64,000 nt of DNA, from contig OX243821.1 of the NCBI GenBank assembly GCA_945859605.1, positions 15,164,803 to 15,228,802 on the forward strand, in the 5' to 3' direction. The stretch's first letter is position 1, and each line of letters starts with the position of its first letter. Shown here piece after piece: positions 1-12,800 of this stretch. Source of the stretch: Lumbricus rubellus (taxonomy: Eukaryota; Annelida; Clitellata; Crassiclitellata; Lumbricidae). Below the pieces are notes generated by a model. The model was not told where the DNA came from, did not search any database, and was given only the letters and a program-made list of their open reading frames with translations. A program made the translations under genes and the position numbers.

Positions 1-866
1 GAATCGACGTACTTCCGTAACTTAACTAGTGAATACGTTACAATAATAATGGAAAAATAGCACTTGGCAACAATGTACATGAAACCATTATATACTGCTA
101 GGCTACGATAATGGAATCTGATTGGCTGAGAAACGAAAAGTGCTCTCATTTAGAAACGGCTAGTGATAACGCATTTCTGTTTTCACATTATTATAGCCCT
201 CTGTCAGGCCTACAATAATTGCCAAACATCTAAGGAAAATGTCCAGAAACATGAAGATGACAACGTTTTGAAAATCGCCATATCTCCCTGTGTTAAAAAT
301 TGAAAGTGCTCTCATTTCAAAACGGCTGACGATAACGCCTTTCTGTTTTCACATGATCATAGGCCTCCGTCAGGCCTACCATAATTACCAAATATCTAAG
401 GAAAATGTCCAGTAACATTTAAATGGCAGCACTTAAAAGAAATTTCTAATTCAATTTTTGAAAGACACATGTGCCAGAAACAACTTTTCTGGACGTTTTA
501 CACCATTTCCAAGCGAAACAGACACTTCCCTGGCGGCCAAGAAAATCGCAGTAAATGCGCTCTCTTTTCAATCCGTCTCTTGTTAATGAATTTCTTTTTA
601 TAATGGATCGTAGCCCTCACTCAGGCCTACCAATGTGCCAAATATCTAAGGAAAATATCAAGAAACGTGGAAATGACAACGTTTTAAAGAATCGACGTAC
701 TTCCGTAACTTAACTAGTGAATACGTTACAATAATAATGGAAAAATAGCACTTGGCAACAATGTACATGAAACCATTATATACTGCTAGGCTACGATAAT
801 GGAATCTGATTGGCTGAGAAACGAAAAGTGCTCTCATTTAGAAACGGCTAGACTAAGTGATAACGC
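1..866. repeat. Tandem repeat, 688-bp period, with internal sub-repeats
   Basis: Positions 1-178 recur almost exactly at 689-862, giving a 688-bp period. Inside the unit, three diverged sub-repeats (near 140-290, 305-430 and 558-688) each run through an 'acggct..gataacgc' start, a 'ttctgttttcacat' segment and 'gtcaggcctac..aattgccaaa.atctaaggaaaatgtc'. The array resumes at 3489, so the DNA between is an insertion. No coding potential is seen. It could be a satellite-like array or the internal part of a larger transposon. Confidence 0.75.
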
Positions 867-1842
867 CCCAGATAACACCGACTCAGGGGACCCGTGCGGT
901 TTTCTCACGGGGTGCCGGTGCGGTTTTCTGACGGGTTTTGACCGCGGTTATCTCGCGGGTCCCGTCAGGTGCACCCCGCGAGCTTGTCGCCGTCTACCGA
1001 CTCTACCGGTATATGCTTTTATTCCGACGCCATTTTGCATGCCGTTTCGAATGCACGAGTATTCTGAGATCGAGATTTGTTTCTGTTGAAGGTAAGTTTA
1101 CGTTTTATTTATTACGCCAAAGAACATGCACCTATCTATATCAACATTTTAGGTAAATGCTGCGTCTAATTTTGGTCGGAATACTTAATAGGCGCGACGC
1201 AGATTGGGTTAAGATTATGGACATTATGGACAACACGTGCTGGGGGTTAGCCTAAAACATGTTCTGCTTCGATTGATTTATGCATTGTTTGCGTGTCCGT
1301 GAGTGTTTAAGTTGATCTTTGATAGGGGAATTGCTTATTATGTTAAACATATCGGCCTTATGCCTCGTGTGCACTGAATTCTTTTTTTTTATCTACAATA
1401 CTAACCCCTAAAAAATTCGTGGTAATCGTGTATTTTAGCGTCGTAAATCATTAACCATTGCGTGGGTTTCAGCGTTGCTTGAATACAAGTCGTATTGACG
1501 AAAAGAATTCTTGCTAAATAGAGGTATGGTGGGATTAATTAAAATGATTTTTTAAAACTGAAATTGAGGCGGACTTTATGACAATAATCTCGCTGAAATC
1601 GAAGCTGGATTGGTGAACAGTAATTTTTGATTCAACAGAAGTGATTTTGCCAATAAAAATAATTTCTGCCTAAATGGAAGCGCAATTGATTAAAAACAAA
1701 TTCTTCCCTAAGCAGAAGCTGGATTGATGAGTAGGATTCTTACCACACTAGAAGTTAGATTGCTGCAATAAACAAAAAATTTACGACACTAAAATGCATG
1801 ATTACCAAATTCGTTTGAAACTTCTGATTTGTATACCCTATT

Positions 1843-2133
1843 GGTAATCCCGAAGACTGCGTGCCTGTATACGAAACAGTATGGTTGCCAACGACTTAGC
1901 TAAATTAGAGCGCTGTGACCTATCAGTCGCATCCCTGATGAAATTCACTCATTAAGTAAGTCAACGCGAAATCTATGTAAAATGGCCAGGTTAATAAAAT
2001 TATAAATGAGGGAAATATTCAGTAAATACAAGCAAATGTAAAATTCGAAACTAAAGCTGAAGCGCTCTATTTTAGCAATTTCTTGGACGGCGATACTGTT
2101 TACATAAACAGGCATGCAGTCTTCGGGATTACC
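1843..2133. mobile_element. GGTAATC-type MITE, copy 1 (291 bp)
   Basis: Terminal inverted repeats begin GGTAATCCCGAAGACTGC at 1843 and end with its complement at 2133; imperfect pairing continues inward (ACAGTAT, then AGAGCGCT). Flanking 8-mers ACCCTATT (1835-1842) and ACATTATT (2134-2141) match at 6 of 8 positions, consistent with a decayed 8-bp target duplication. The GGTAATC terminus is shared with the element at 16188-16651. An 8-bp duplication fits hAT-like or Merlin/P-like transposases; the superfamily is not settled. Confidence 0.6.
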
Positions 2134-3047
2134 ACATTATTAGTCTTTATTTGCCCTTATAGTTGTCTTTATTTGTCTTGTTTACACAATGTCTATCATC
2201 GTTAAATTTTGCTCGTGTTTTGCTGTATTTGCAGTTTATGCGAGTAATTTCCACCTACTGAATGCAAAACAATTTGATTTACTGCCATTTGAAAGTAAAT
2301 TTTAGACTAGACAGGCATTGTATAAAAGTCGTGACTTATAAATTTTAAAGTAATTTTTTAATGACTTAGCTAAAATAGTATGTGAGTCATTTGCTATATA
2401 AATTGGTTTTCAAGGCTTAACTTAAGGTGCAGCATGTTTTTAAAACTAATTTCAAATTGCAATGTCTGAATTTTACTGTCTCTTGTTAGATAAAACTTAT
2501 CTGATATGCTTGTTTTAAAATTCAGGTGTGGTGAAGCAAAATATTCCTTAAAAAACAGCACGAGGAAATGGTCGAGGACGAGTTGGCTGTTTGGTTTGAG
2601 AATTTTATGGATCTTGGCACTCGACGACGTCGGCCGTTGAAATCTGCGCCTTTCAGAAAGACTGAACATCATTTAACATTATCAATAATTTTGATTAAAT
2701 AAAGAACTTCGATAATTTCTGTTGAATAAACTGAGGTGTCATTCAAAGCTATTGTTGATTATTTATTCCTTTAACTGTGTTTGGTAGACAAGACATAAAT
2801 CAATATTATGTTGGAAACCACTCCGAGTAACTTAAGAAAACATTATGTTCGTGTTTCAAATTTTTTCCAGGAATTTCGTGTGTTTAAATTAGGCTACTCC
2901 TTGTTTCATTTTTTTAGCATGCAATTTTTAACTCTATTTTGATGCACCTATTTCATTTTAATTAGGTTCGTGTACTTAAAATGTGCAATGCATGATTCAA
3001 ACATGGTTTTTGCAACATATTGAGTTTTATATTTGTTTTTAAAAGTT

Positions 3048-3205
3048 TTGCATCAAACTTCAAAATGACAAAAAATAATTGCTCCAGCTTTATTCAAACT
3101 CAGGATAAAAGGTAAATAATTCAATATCTGTTGCTCTTTGCTTGAGTTTGAATAAAGCTGGATAAATTATTTTTTTGTAATTTTTGAGTTTGATGCAAGA
3201 CTTTT
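3048..3205. repeat. Imperfect hairpin (fold-back), ~65-bp arms
   Basis: The segment near 3048-3111 (ttgcatcaaact ... ccagctttattcaaactca) is repeated as its reverse complement near 3140-3205. The loop is about 30 bp. It lies inside the 2.6-kb insertion. It may be a degenerate fold-back MITE or a simple inverted duplication. Confidence 0.55.
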
Positions 3206-3488
3206 GAAATGATGAATGAAACTCAATACATGCTGTAAATATGACGTTAAGGGATGGTTCTAGTGTGTGGAGCACATATAGCACAGTTCACAGTACATTT
3301 GGCATACTCTGGGAATCGTTTTTCAGCCCTGGGAATGATCTGCGTAGACTGGCGGGCTAGCCCGTATGGGGCCCGTCCGGAGACCGGGGACAGAACCCGC
3401 TGGGATCCCGCCGGGTTCCCCGTACGGGTCCCGTGGGTCAGCCCGTATGGGACCCGTGAGGTTCCCGAATGGGCTGGTTATCTGGGGC

Positions 3489-3870
3489 AGTTCTGTTTTC
3501 ACATTATTATAGCCCTCTGTCAGGCCTACAATAATTGCCAAACATCTAAGGACAATGTCAAGAAACGTGGAAATGGCAAGGTTTTTAAGAATCGACGCAC
3601 TTCCGTGACTTAACTAGTGAATACGTTACAATAATTATAGTACATTAGTACTTGGAAACAATGCATGTAAATAAAACCATTTTATAGTGCCAGGCTACGA
3701 TAATGGAATCTGATTGGCTGAGACCATGATAATGCAGCGATTTATGCCTGTTATTATTTCGCACAAAGAGCGTGGCCACTAACGAAAAAGTGATCTCATT
3801 TGAAAACGGCTTATGATAATGCATTTCTTTAAAAACGGCCTTATAGTGTACCCCGTTTGCAGCCAAAAGT
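3489..3870. repeat. Third, diverged copy of the 688-bp repeat unit
   Basis: This continues the array of 1-866 beyond the inserted element: the 'ttctgttttcacattattatagcc' segment, the 'gaatcgacg.acttccgt.acttaactag' segment at 3589 and 'ggaatctgattggctgaga' at 3705 all recur. It is more diverged than the first two copies and has an extra insertion near 3725-3780. Confidence 0.65.
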
Positions 3871-4249
3871 GTAATCGAAACAATTCGGTTTTTCTTTGAT
3901 TCCTGCATATTTTGCTCGGCTTCTTCCCACAGCGTCTCTTGACTCTAGCCTATGTGAAATAGATTTATCTAATATAGAGCTTCGCATAAAATATATGCAT
4001 ATAATTATATGTATGATATTGGCCTATCTGAAAATATTGCTTCTGCTGCTCGAGCTACTTAAAGTGTTAGTCTAACACTGATAGGAAATCAAAGTCTATT
4101 TTCACTACTTCGATGACGTCAAAAATCTTACAAGACTGCCTTGGAGACCTTTCAGTAACAGTTTTAAGACAGTTTTTTTCCTAACTACGTCAGAAGTTAT
4201 AAGTAAGTAAGTGAGTACATTGTGAGCAGGCAAGTAAGTATATATGTAT

Positions 4250-4912
4250 GTACAGGCTATGTGCCCATATTGACCGGATTTGTATCAAGGCTTCCCAATC
4301 ACTCTATGCGATACGTGTCCTTGTAGCTCATGGCCTCTCCGGGACGCACTTACATGATGTAGTTCGGTCCACCACCTTAGCACGCCTTCTGTATGCTTCC
4401 TCTGCATGGTCTGGCTTTGCAAATTCTGGTCAGCGGGTGCGTCTTAACGCAATAATACGGAAAATGGTACGTCTCAACTTTCTGCCTGCCGACCAGAAGT
4501 CGTTCGATTACCTCTGTGGTCATGCTGATTCCACCCTCTTCTCTGCTATAGGCCTACTTTGCAATTCAAGCCATGTCTTAGGTCCTCTAGATATTATCCC
4601 CCATTAAGAATGTTTCCTACTCATTCCGTCCTCGTTCTCACAACCGTGAGATTCCTCATGCTAACGCATTAGCCTAACTAGATGTGGTTTTATTACACGG
4701 ATGCTATTCAAATGACCTTAATTTTTATTACTGTTTATTTTTTCTCCCAAATGGTTTCCATAAATGTAGCCTATGTTATGTTTTTTTTAGTTGTATAGGC
4801 CTACTGTGATTATAAAAAATTGCATATTTCGATTTTTGTATGAATGTACACGTTATGTTCTGTTCTCATACAATGTTCCCGCAGTGCGTTGCAGGCGGTT
4901 CAATAAAGCACA

Positions 4913-4948
<36 letters not shown>

Positions 4949-4965
4949 CACTTACTTACCTGTTA
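4250..4965 (+). pseudogene. LINE 3' end (CR1/jockey-like reverse transcriptase remnant)
   Basis: The + strand translation from about 4250 to 4607 reads like the C-terminal (thumb and connection) part of a non-LTR reverse transcriptase: SLYAIRVL, HGLSG, TTLARLLYASSAW and RMVRL-like blocks in order. A frameshift or stop follows at 4607, and later frames still show an 'FRPRSHNREIPHANAL'-like tail. A (CTTA)n microsatellite at 4913-4960 follows an AATAAA at 4901 and looks like the 3' tail. The copy is 5'-truncated and dead. The clade is a guess from the motif pattern. Confidence 0.7.
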
Positions 4966-5172
4966 GGCGCCCCTTGAAGATTAGGCCTGCTACTCAGAAT
5001 TAAGCCTTCTCAACTACAGAGCGGACACTGAATCAGAGTTTCCCGACGATTGCAAGTGAAGGACTTGCCCAAGGTCACTACGCAGCGGCTTGAGGTGGAT
5101 TCGAAGTTTCGAACCTGCAAACCACCGGCAGTAGGCCTAAGGCAACGAACACTGCACCACAGCGACCCACCA
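4960..5172 (-). mobile_element. tRNA-derived SINE (family A), diverged copy
   Basis: On the minus strand this reads as a tRNA-like head (B-box GGTTCGAAACTTCGAATCC, partly duplicated), the family's 'gaccttgggcaagtccttcact' body and the 3' module ending in 'cttcaaggggcgcc'. It directly abuts the LINE microsatellite tail. It is more diverged than the copies at 7012 and 10256. Confidence 0.65.
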
Positions 5173-5378
5173 GTAAGTAAGTAAGAAATAGATCGCTCTG
5201 ATTATGTTATACATTTTTCTGCAGGCCTTAACTCCCATATTATATTTTGACTATTGACACCAACGACCTCATATATATTACAATATTTTTACTGTGCTAT
5301 TATGACGTCATCATTCTCTATCCTCAAATTTATAATCTGCGGAGACTCGTGCGAGTCCAGTTATTGACCGCTGCAAAT

Positions 5379-6816
5379 ATGGAGGTAATTATCCAAATAA
5401 ACCACAAAAATGCATCGATAGATTTAACGTCTACTTATTTACATTTATTATTAATTTTGTGCTGCTCTAAAGATAGCTTGTATACTTATTTCGCCCCTAT
5501 TAGCATCGTAGAAATGGGTTGGTCGGCGCCATGTCAACGCATGGCCGAAATTGCTGTAGCGCTTAACCCCTTTACCGTCCATTAAATTTTTTTAATCTGT
5601 CACCATGGCGGCCAATTATTTTTGGGAATAAATATGTGATATGTATTATATATAAAAAAATATAAATAAATTATATATATTATTATTATTAGATATATTA
5701 TATATTATATTATTATTAGATATATTATATTATTATATTATTATACTATTATATTATTATATTATTATTATATTATTATATTATAATATAATATTTAATT
5801 ATTATTATATATTATTATATTATATTATTATTATATATTTTTATATTATTATTATATTATTTATTATATTATGTATTATATTATTATATTATATATTATA
5901 TTATATTATTATATACATGTATACATAAATATTATACATAAAATAAAAAAATATATATGCTATCTACGAGAATTTGCCGATCATGACTTGCGCTGTATAC
6001 TCTCTTCGACGCCATTTTGATAAAAGGTGCAACATAAATATTCCAAAAATAAGTTCCACTTGGCGAATAAATGAATACTAAACCCATATATATCTTTCCC
6101 CGAGAGAGACTCGGGCTTGCCGAGTAGTTGTCGGCCTGAAAAGTACAGCCCGAGGCCCACTCGGGCTAGCCGTATAATGAAAGATAACGTAGCCCGAGTG
6201 CCTCTCGGGGTAGCCGGTAAAGGGGTTAATGCTAATTTGGATATTAATTATGTAGTGCCGTTATAATTGATGAAACCAGATTGCACAATTTGAACATTAG
6301 ATCCCAGATCTTCTTTGAAAGACAGGTCCCGACATTCATTGACAAGAACTGAGCATTGGTTTCGTGTGATCATGCCGTGATTTCTTATGTTTATCAGTCT
6401 CACTTTGGGGATCTGCATTTTTTTCTCGTGCATTTGCACCTCTGAGCACTGCCATAATCACCTGAACATATAATTTTGTTTCTGTTGACATATATCTAAA
6501 AAGTATTTGTTTTTAACTTTATGCAGTTGGAGGTCATTGATGCGAAGACCAAACGCGGTTTGACAAAACTTGAAAATGTAAGTTTGTTTGTGATCGTAAA
6601 AAATATTGGCTTGCGTGATTTTGCAATGTCTGTGGCGTTACCAGGTAAATGCATTTAATTTCTTGAACTGACTGAGCATTTTGTTTGAGCTGTTACAAGT
6701 GCTGTTAAACTCTTTAAGTTAAAGACTTACATCAATTGTAAAATTAAGTCTCACAGATATTGATTTCGGTGATTTTGAGAGACATATGTAAATTTTATAT
6801 ATATATATTATATATA

Positions 6817-6855
<39 letters not shown>

Positions 6856-9800
6856 GAATTTTCTTTGTTTCTTATTGCATTCAATTTTCCTTCAGATTTT
6901 ACCAACAACAACAATTGGCGATGTGAAGAAAGAGTTCCAGAAAATCAGTAAGATATTCAATGCTTCTGTACTTGCTTCTTTTTACAGAGCTCTGTTTGTT
7001 TGTTTGTATGTGGACTTGTTATAGCGCCCCTTCAAGCTCACTCTACTCAGAGGCGCTCCCGAATGCAGAGCGGACACTGCATCGGAGTTTCACCCCGAAG
7101 CGCTGAGCAATTGTGAGTGAAGGACTTGCCCAAGGTCCTTACGCGGCGAGGTGGATTCGAACCTCGAACCTTACGGCTTCAAGGCAACGACGCCACCACT
7201 ATATGTAAAACTAGTCAGACTATATATTGAATACTTTTTCAAATATTGCGTCTAATCCTAAACTAGAGCTGAACGCAGAGAAACTAGAAAACTGCATCGG
7301 AAATATATTTTAATCGATTGAAACTTTTATAATAATAATAATTACGACAATTTATATGGCACCATAACACAACATCACCTTGTTGCTCCTAGATTTCATG
7401 TTGTGTTGGGAAGATTAAATTGAAAAGTCTCCATTGATGTGTTTATTGTTTTGAATCTAGTTTTATCTGATTTCGAGTTTGAATTTAATTCATGTTTCAG
7501 TTTATACAATCCAGTCATTGACTTGGATGTTTGATCAATTGTCGATTTAGATTTGAAACAATTGTTGTCACTTGGATTTAATCAATTGTTGACATGGATT
7601 TTGATCAATTGCTAACTTGGATTTGGTCCATAGTTGATTTAGATTTGAAGTGATTGTTGACTTGCATTTGTAGCCATTGTTGACTTAGATTTTAAACAAT
7701 TGGTGCCTCTTGGATTTGGTCAATTGTTGACATGGATTTGGATAAATTGTTGACATGGATTTTGATCATTTTGTTGATTTAGATTTGAAGTGATTTTTGA
7801 CTTCCATTTGTAGCCATTGTTGACCTAGATTTCAGACGATTAATAATAATAATAATAATAATAATTACGACGATTTATATGGCGCAGTAACACAGCCATG
7901 CCGTTACAAGGGCGCCTTACAAAAAACAGCTAAGGCAATATCCTGCGAGCAGCCACAAGCGGCGCTCCTCCACATTGACAAAAAATATTAGCCGTTGTTG
8001 ACATCTCGACCATGTTTCATTTCGTTAGTATGTTATTGTTGCTTCTTTCAGAACCAGCCTATTATAAAGATCGTCAGTCGTTTCGAACTGATCCAAGTAA
8101 GCATGAACACTGTCAATGACATTTGTAACCTTCATTCATTCCGAGAATTTATATAGCACCTTTTCAAGAGACATACTTAGAGGCGCTCCCAGCCACAGCT
8201 AATAAAGATAAAAATCAGTAAGATATTCCTTGCTTCTGTACTTGCTTCTTTTTACAGAGCTCTATACGTAAAACTAGTCAGACTATATATTGAATACTTT
8301 ATTTTAAAGATAAAAGTCACGTGAGTTTAGCCGAGGCATCAATTGCAAGGCTGATTGTTTTTAGCATGGCAATCAACATAATGTACTTTGATTTTGTGTT
8401 TGTTGTTAAATTGTCATTTGCGATTCAGTTTATGTTGAACATTGTTCTTTGCACTTGTTACAGTTTTATGTCGACCTCTTTTAGAACGTTTTTGTTTCTA
8501 CTACGGTGTGAGGTGTGATGGCTAATATCTGTGCATATAAATGTGTAATAGGCTCATGTTTTTGCTTTTGTTCGCTAGGAGGGAAAACATTGAAAGATGA
8601 AGAGTTGCTGAAAAACATTGGATTGGCGAAGGGTGGAAAGATCTACTTCAGGGATCTCGGTCCTCAAGTTGGATGGACAACGGTTAGTCATCGTCGAGAA
8701 TTTATGTTGCATTTCTATAGCACCGCTTCAAGCCTTCTACTCAGAGGCACTCCCGACTACAGCGTGGAGTTCCACACCGAAGTGCATGAGCAATTGCAAG
8801 TGAAGGACTTGCTCTTGGTCCCTACATGGTGACTTGAGAGGGGATTCGAAGCTGGAACCCTCCGGCTCCAAGATACCGAGCCCACCACTACACCACTATG
8901 CCCCACACTATAAGTTGAAGTAGTTGCTCTGTTTGGACCAATCTGCTGTTTTGTCTATTGTGTAGGCCACATTGATAGCAATAATGTCTTGAATTTAATC
9001 AGAACATTGATGTTTAGTTGTTTTGATGGATATATCTGTGTTTTATGTCTAGGTCTTTCTGACGGAATATGCTGGACCTTTGCTGATATATGTCGGGTTC
9101 TACTTGCGACCGGCCATCATCTATGGTGCAGAGGCAGCTGACCAACCGAGAGCTCTGGCATCCCAGTAAGCGCAGTCTTCAACATTTGACTTCTTCGCTT
9201 TGTTTGTATTTAGCATCATGAATTGACTGTCTAAATTCTCAACCAAGTGTAAATTCGGTTTGTTAGCTGAATGTGCAATTGTGCATAAAGAACCTGTGGG
9301 GCAAATTACTTTATGATAATCATGTTGTAAGTGCAGAGTAGCTTACAGTGCATAAGTGTCTAGTGTTGATCATTCTGGATCAAGTGTCTGCTCATATGCA
9401 AGTGTGTTGAGTGGTTCTGTGGAATCTCATCTTGTGCTTGAAGTTGCTGTGTCATTATTTTGTAGAGTTGCTTTCATCTGCTGGACATTCCACTATGGGA
9501 AGAGACTTCTGGAGACGATCTTTGTGCATCGATTCTCTCATGCCACCATGCCAATCCTCAACATCTTTAAGGTCTGCTTCTTCAAAATATCTCAGAAGAG
9601 TTGAGAGTAAAAGGCAATGGAGGGGATGTTTGTCTTGTTGGTTTCTGGAAACTCCTTGAAGCATTAGCTGTGCATTGAAGGCTGCTTCAAATGAAGCTGA
9701 GCAGTTCATAACTCGTGTCTCTCTTTGTGTGTGTGTGTGTCTGTCTGTCTGTCTATCTGTCTCTCCCACAGCTGAGCACATATACAGTAGCCCTGTCCAC

Positions 9801-12800
9801 AATGTAACCTCTGTGCTGAGTTACTCCAAGGAAGACTCATATGTAAAGCTAGATGATGTGCTATAAATCTTGATAAATAAGCAGACATTGGTTTCCAATT
9901 TTTGGGATTTAAGCATTTTTAGTTTATCACATAGACTGTTGAGACAAATATTTTCATATAAGGTCTTTGAATAGACTCCACAGTTGTCCAGACTAAGATC
10001 GAACTTAGTAATATATAAGAATTGGGTTAGTGTTTAGTTTCTTTGACTGCCTATTATATTTACAGAATTCAGCGTACTACTGGGGATTTGCGGCTTTCAT
10101 TGCGTACTACAACAACCATCCACTCTACACGCCACCTTGTAAGTTGTTGAGAAGCAGTCAGAGTTGTATAGGAAAGACAAAAATGTTCATTGTTCATGGG
10201 AGAAGCAGAATGTTATAGAAAATATGTACCAGACTCCTATCTTGCATTTGTTTGTATGTGGACTTGTTATAGTGCCCCTTCAAGCTCTCTCTACTCGGAG
10301 GCGCGCCTGAATGCAGAGTGGACACTGCATCGGAGTTTCACGCCGAAGCGCTGAGAAACTGTGAGTGAAGGACTTGCCCAAGGTCCTTACGCGGCGAGAT
10401 GGATTCGAACCTCGAACCTTCCGGCTCCAAGGCAACGACGCCACCACTACACCACCGCGCCCCATTGGTACCATTATATAGAGTACAGCAGGACGAGGGT
10501 TGAATTAGCTCAGGTGTTTACTGCTCTGCTGAGTTTCAAAATGTCTTCCTCCAGTGTGTATTGATATACCTAGAAAATAAATAGTTCAGAAGTTCTATGT
10601 TCATTTTGTTGCACAAATCTGTACGCGAATAATTGTACAAATAATTCTTGGAGTATGAGTTTATATCCATTTTGTTTTATTTGCCATTCAATAATTTCTT
10701 GCAACTTGGGTGCTTTGCCCTCATCTGTTGTTTTCAATCTGGCTGGCAGTACGATTACATTGGAATTTTTACGTCGTGGTATAGTAAAAGTGAATTTGAA
10801 AAAGTTACAGTCATCCTTGGGCATGCCCATCGGCGAGGCGCTCATCTCCTTTCTTTAGAAGCCATTGAGCCGGCAATGGACGAATCCCAAGGTCCTGGAT
10901 ATGGGGCCAGTGTTGTCACAGGACTTGCCGGTTTGAAAGCCAGTGATCAATTGCCTAGAAGTAAGGGCTAAAAGGTGTGTTGCTTAATGTTTAGTAGAGA
11001 GTGCATCTGAATGGGTGCTGTGCAAATTGGGACTGATTGATTGAGAAAGATTGAATTCGTCCATATCATTCGACTTTTTTTCCAATCACTTGTGCACGTT
11101 GTATTTAGTCGTGATGGTTTAGTACAGATTGTTGTTTGTTTGGCTTTCTTTTAGCATATGGACTGGCTCAGCTTTACTCAGGACTAGTTGGCTTTGTGGT
11201 AAGAACTAAAAAAATTCTTAGACCTGTAGTTTGGTAAACACTGGTTTATTGTGCAACTTAGTTTCTGTGATGTTTTGAATTAGATGTGAACACTTTTATG
11301 GTGTTCTTCGCTCTTGTGCTTTTTGGATCTGTTATTGATTTGAAAAATGATGTCCACATAGATATTTCCTCTTCTGTGTGCTGAGAACATCATTCTTTGA
11401 TTGCAGTATTGCATGAATTTTTATTCTTCTTACATTAAGTTACTTGATGGAACTGTCACAGCCATTCAGTAATTTTTGAAATAACATCTAATAAAAGCTG
11501 ATAAAATATTTAATTAACAAAGTGATGCTAAAGTATGCAACCAATGTGTCTAAAGGTTCTTTCCTTAACCCTTTGAACCCAGCTGGCCAGTTTTCCTGCC
11601 TGTTATCCATAGCGTTATGGGAGCTTCGGGTTCAAAGGGTTAAAAGTCTAGAATATCATAATTCCATCATATCTTAATACAATGCTACCTGCTTACAGCA
11701 ATCCTAGACTGTTGCATTGCTCTTTTACGCTTTTTCAACTGAGGCAGCATCTCAGAGCCATCAGACAACTGTTCTCTAACACTGTCTCTACTGCCTTAGT
11801 TCATGCATTTGTCAGTTCCGCTGTTTATTCACTTCTCCCGAAATGTTCTCCCTCCCTTCATCTGTCTCAAATGCTTAGTGGTCTCCCCTGCTTTTCGTAT
11901 ATTTCTGCATATATGCTTAAAGTATTGCACTGACATCCTCGCATTCACTAAAGCTGCAGTACTTATCGTGTAGACTTACAAGCAGTCTACTGTTTTGTAT
12001 AATTTATTTCTTTAGCTTTGTGAGCTGGGCAACTTCTCTATCCATCTGGCGCTTAGGAACCTTAGACCACCAGGTAACTAACACCAGTTCTTATTTCAAT
12101 ATAGTAAATACACTTTTGAAAGGGGATTCAGGTGGCATAAATCCGCTGACTAATAAGATGAAAGAGAGAAAAGAAGAGAAGAAGTGCTATTTGATATTTG
12201 CTGCTCACTTTAGATAGTAGCCCATAAAAGTGTTGTGGTCATCATTGCAGATGATGCTTTACTGGTCAAAGTTGGCATAATTTTATGAATGCTACCTGCG
12301 TATCTGAGCCCATTCTATGCAGATCCTGTCAATCCATCTCTGGTTGATGAATTTATTGAGTCAAATGTGAATCATTCAATATCTACTTTGAACTAATTCA
12401 GAGTTGGGCAAAAGTAGAGACCTAACATTTGAGAACATGGTATTTTTCAGCTCACAGTTTACAACAGCTGACTATTTTTAATTGACTTCTTGACACTATA
12501 AAGGAAGGTTGTTTATCCTACATAATTATTATGTTTAACTGAATGAATTAACTTAACTGCAATCCAATATGTACCCACCAAATTTTTTCTTTGAATGTCA
12601 CTTCATACAAGTATTTCATTACATGGAAGTACAATTTGGATGCAGTTTAAGTTTTTTTAGTTGTAATTAAACGTTAATTTATTAACTGCCAATGAATATG
12701 TTATTGTAATATTTATCCTGTACTTAAATGGAAAATGCTTTCTGGTTGTCAGGTACCAAGGAACGTCGCATACCAAAGCCCACTTCAAATCCATTGACAA

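Larger units (their letters stand above)
867..3486. mobile_element. Non-autonomous TIR insertion, ~2.6 kb, superfamily unassigned
   Basis: The ends are inverted repeats: CCCAGATAAC at 867 and GTTATCTGGG ending at 3486, flanked on both sides by GC. The flanks rejoin into a sequence matching the uninterrupted copy at 150-165, so an empty site is present in the window. Both subterminal regions (about 880-975 and 3350-3480) are GC-rich with repeated short motifs such as CCCGTACGGG-like palindromes, while the interior is AT-rich. No transposase is recognisable. The target duplication is 2 bp at most. A smaller TIR element (1843-2133) is nested inside. Confidence 0.6.

Noticed and set aside
1088..1100. 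Splice-donor-like GAAGGTAAGTTT suggesting a 5' exon of TECR or another gene
   Set aside because: It lies inside the 2.6-kb transposon-like insertion and no coding or promoter context joins it to TECR.
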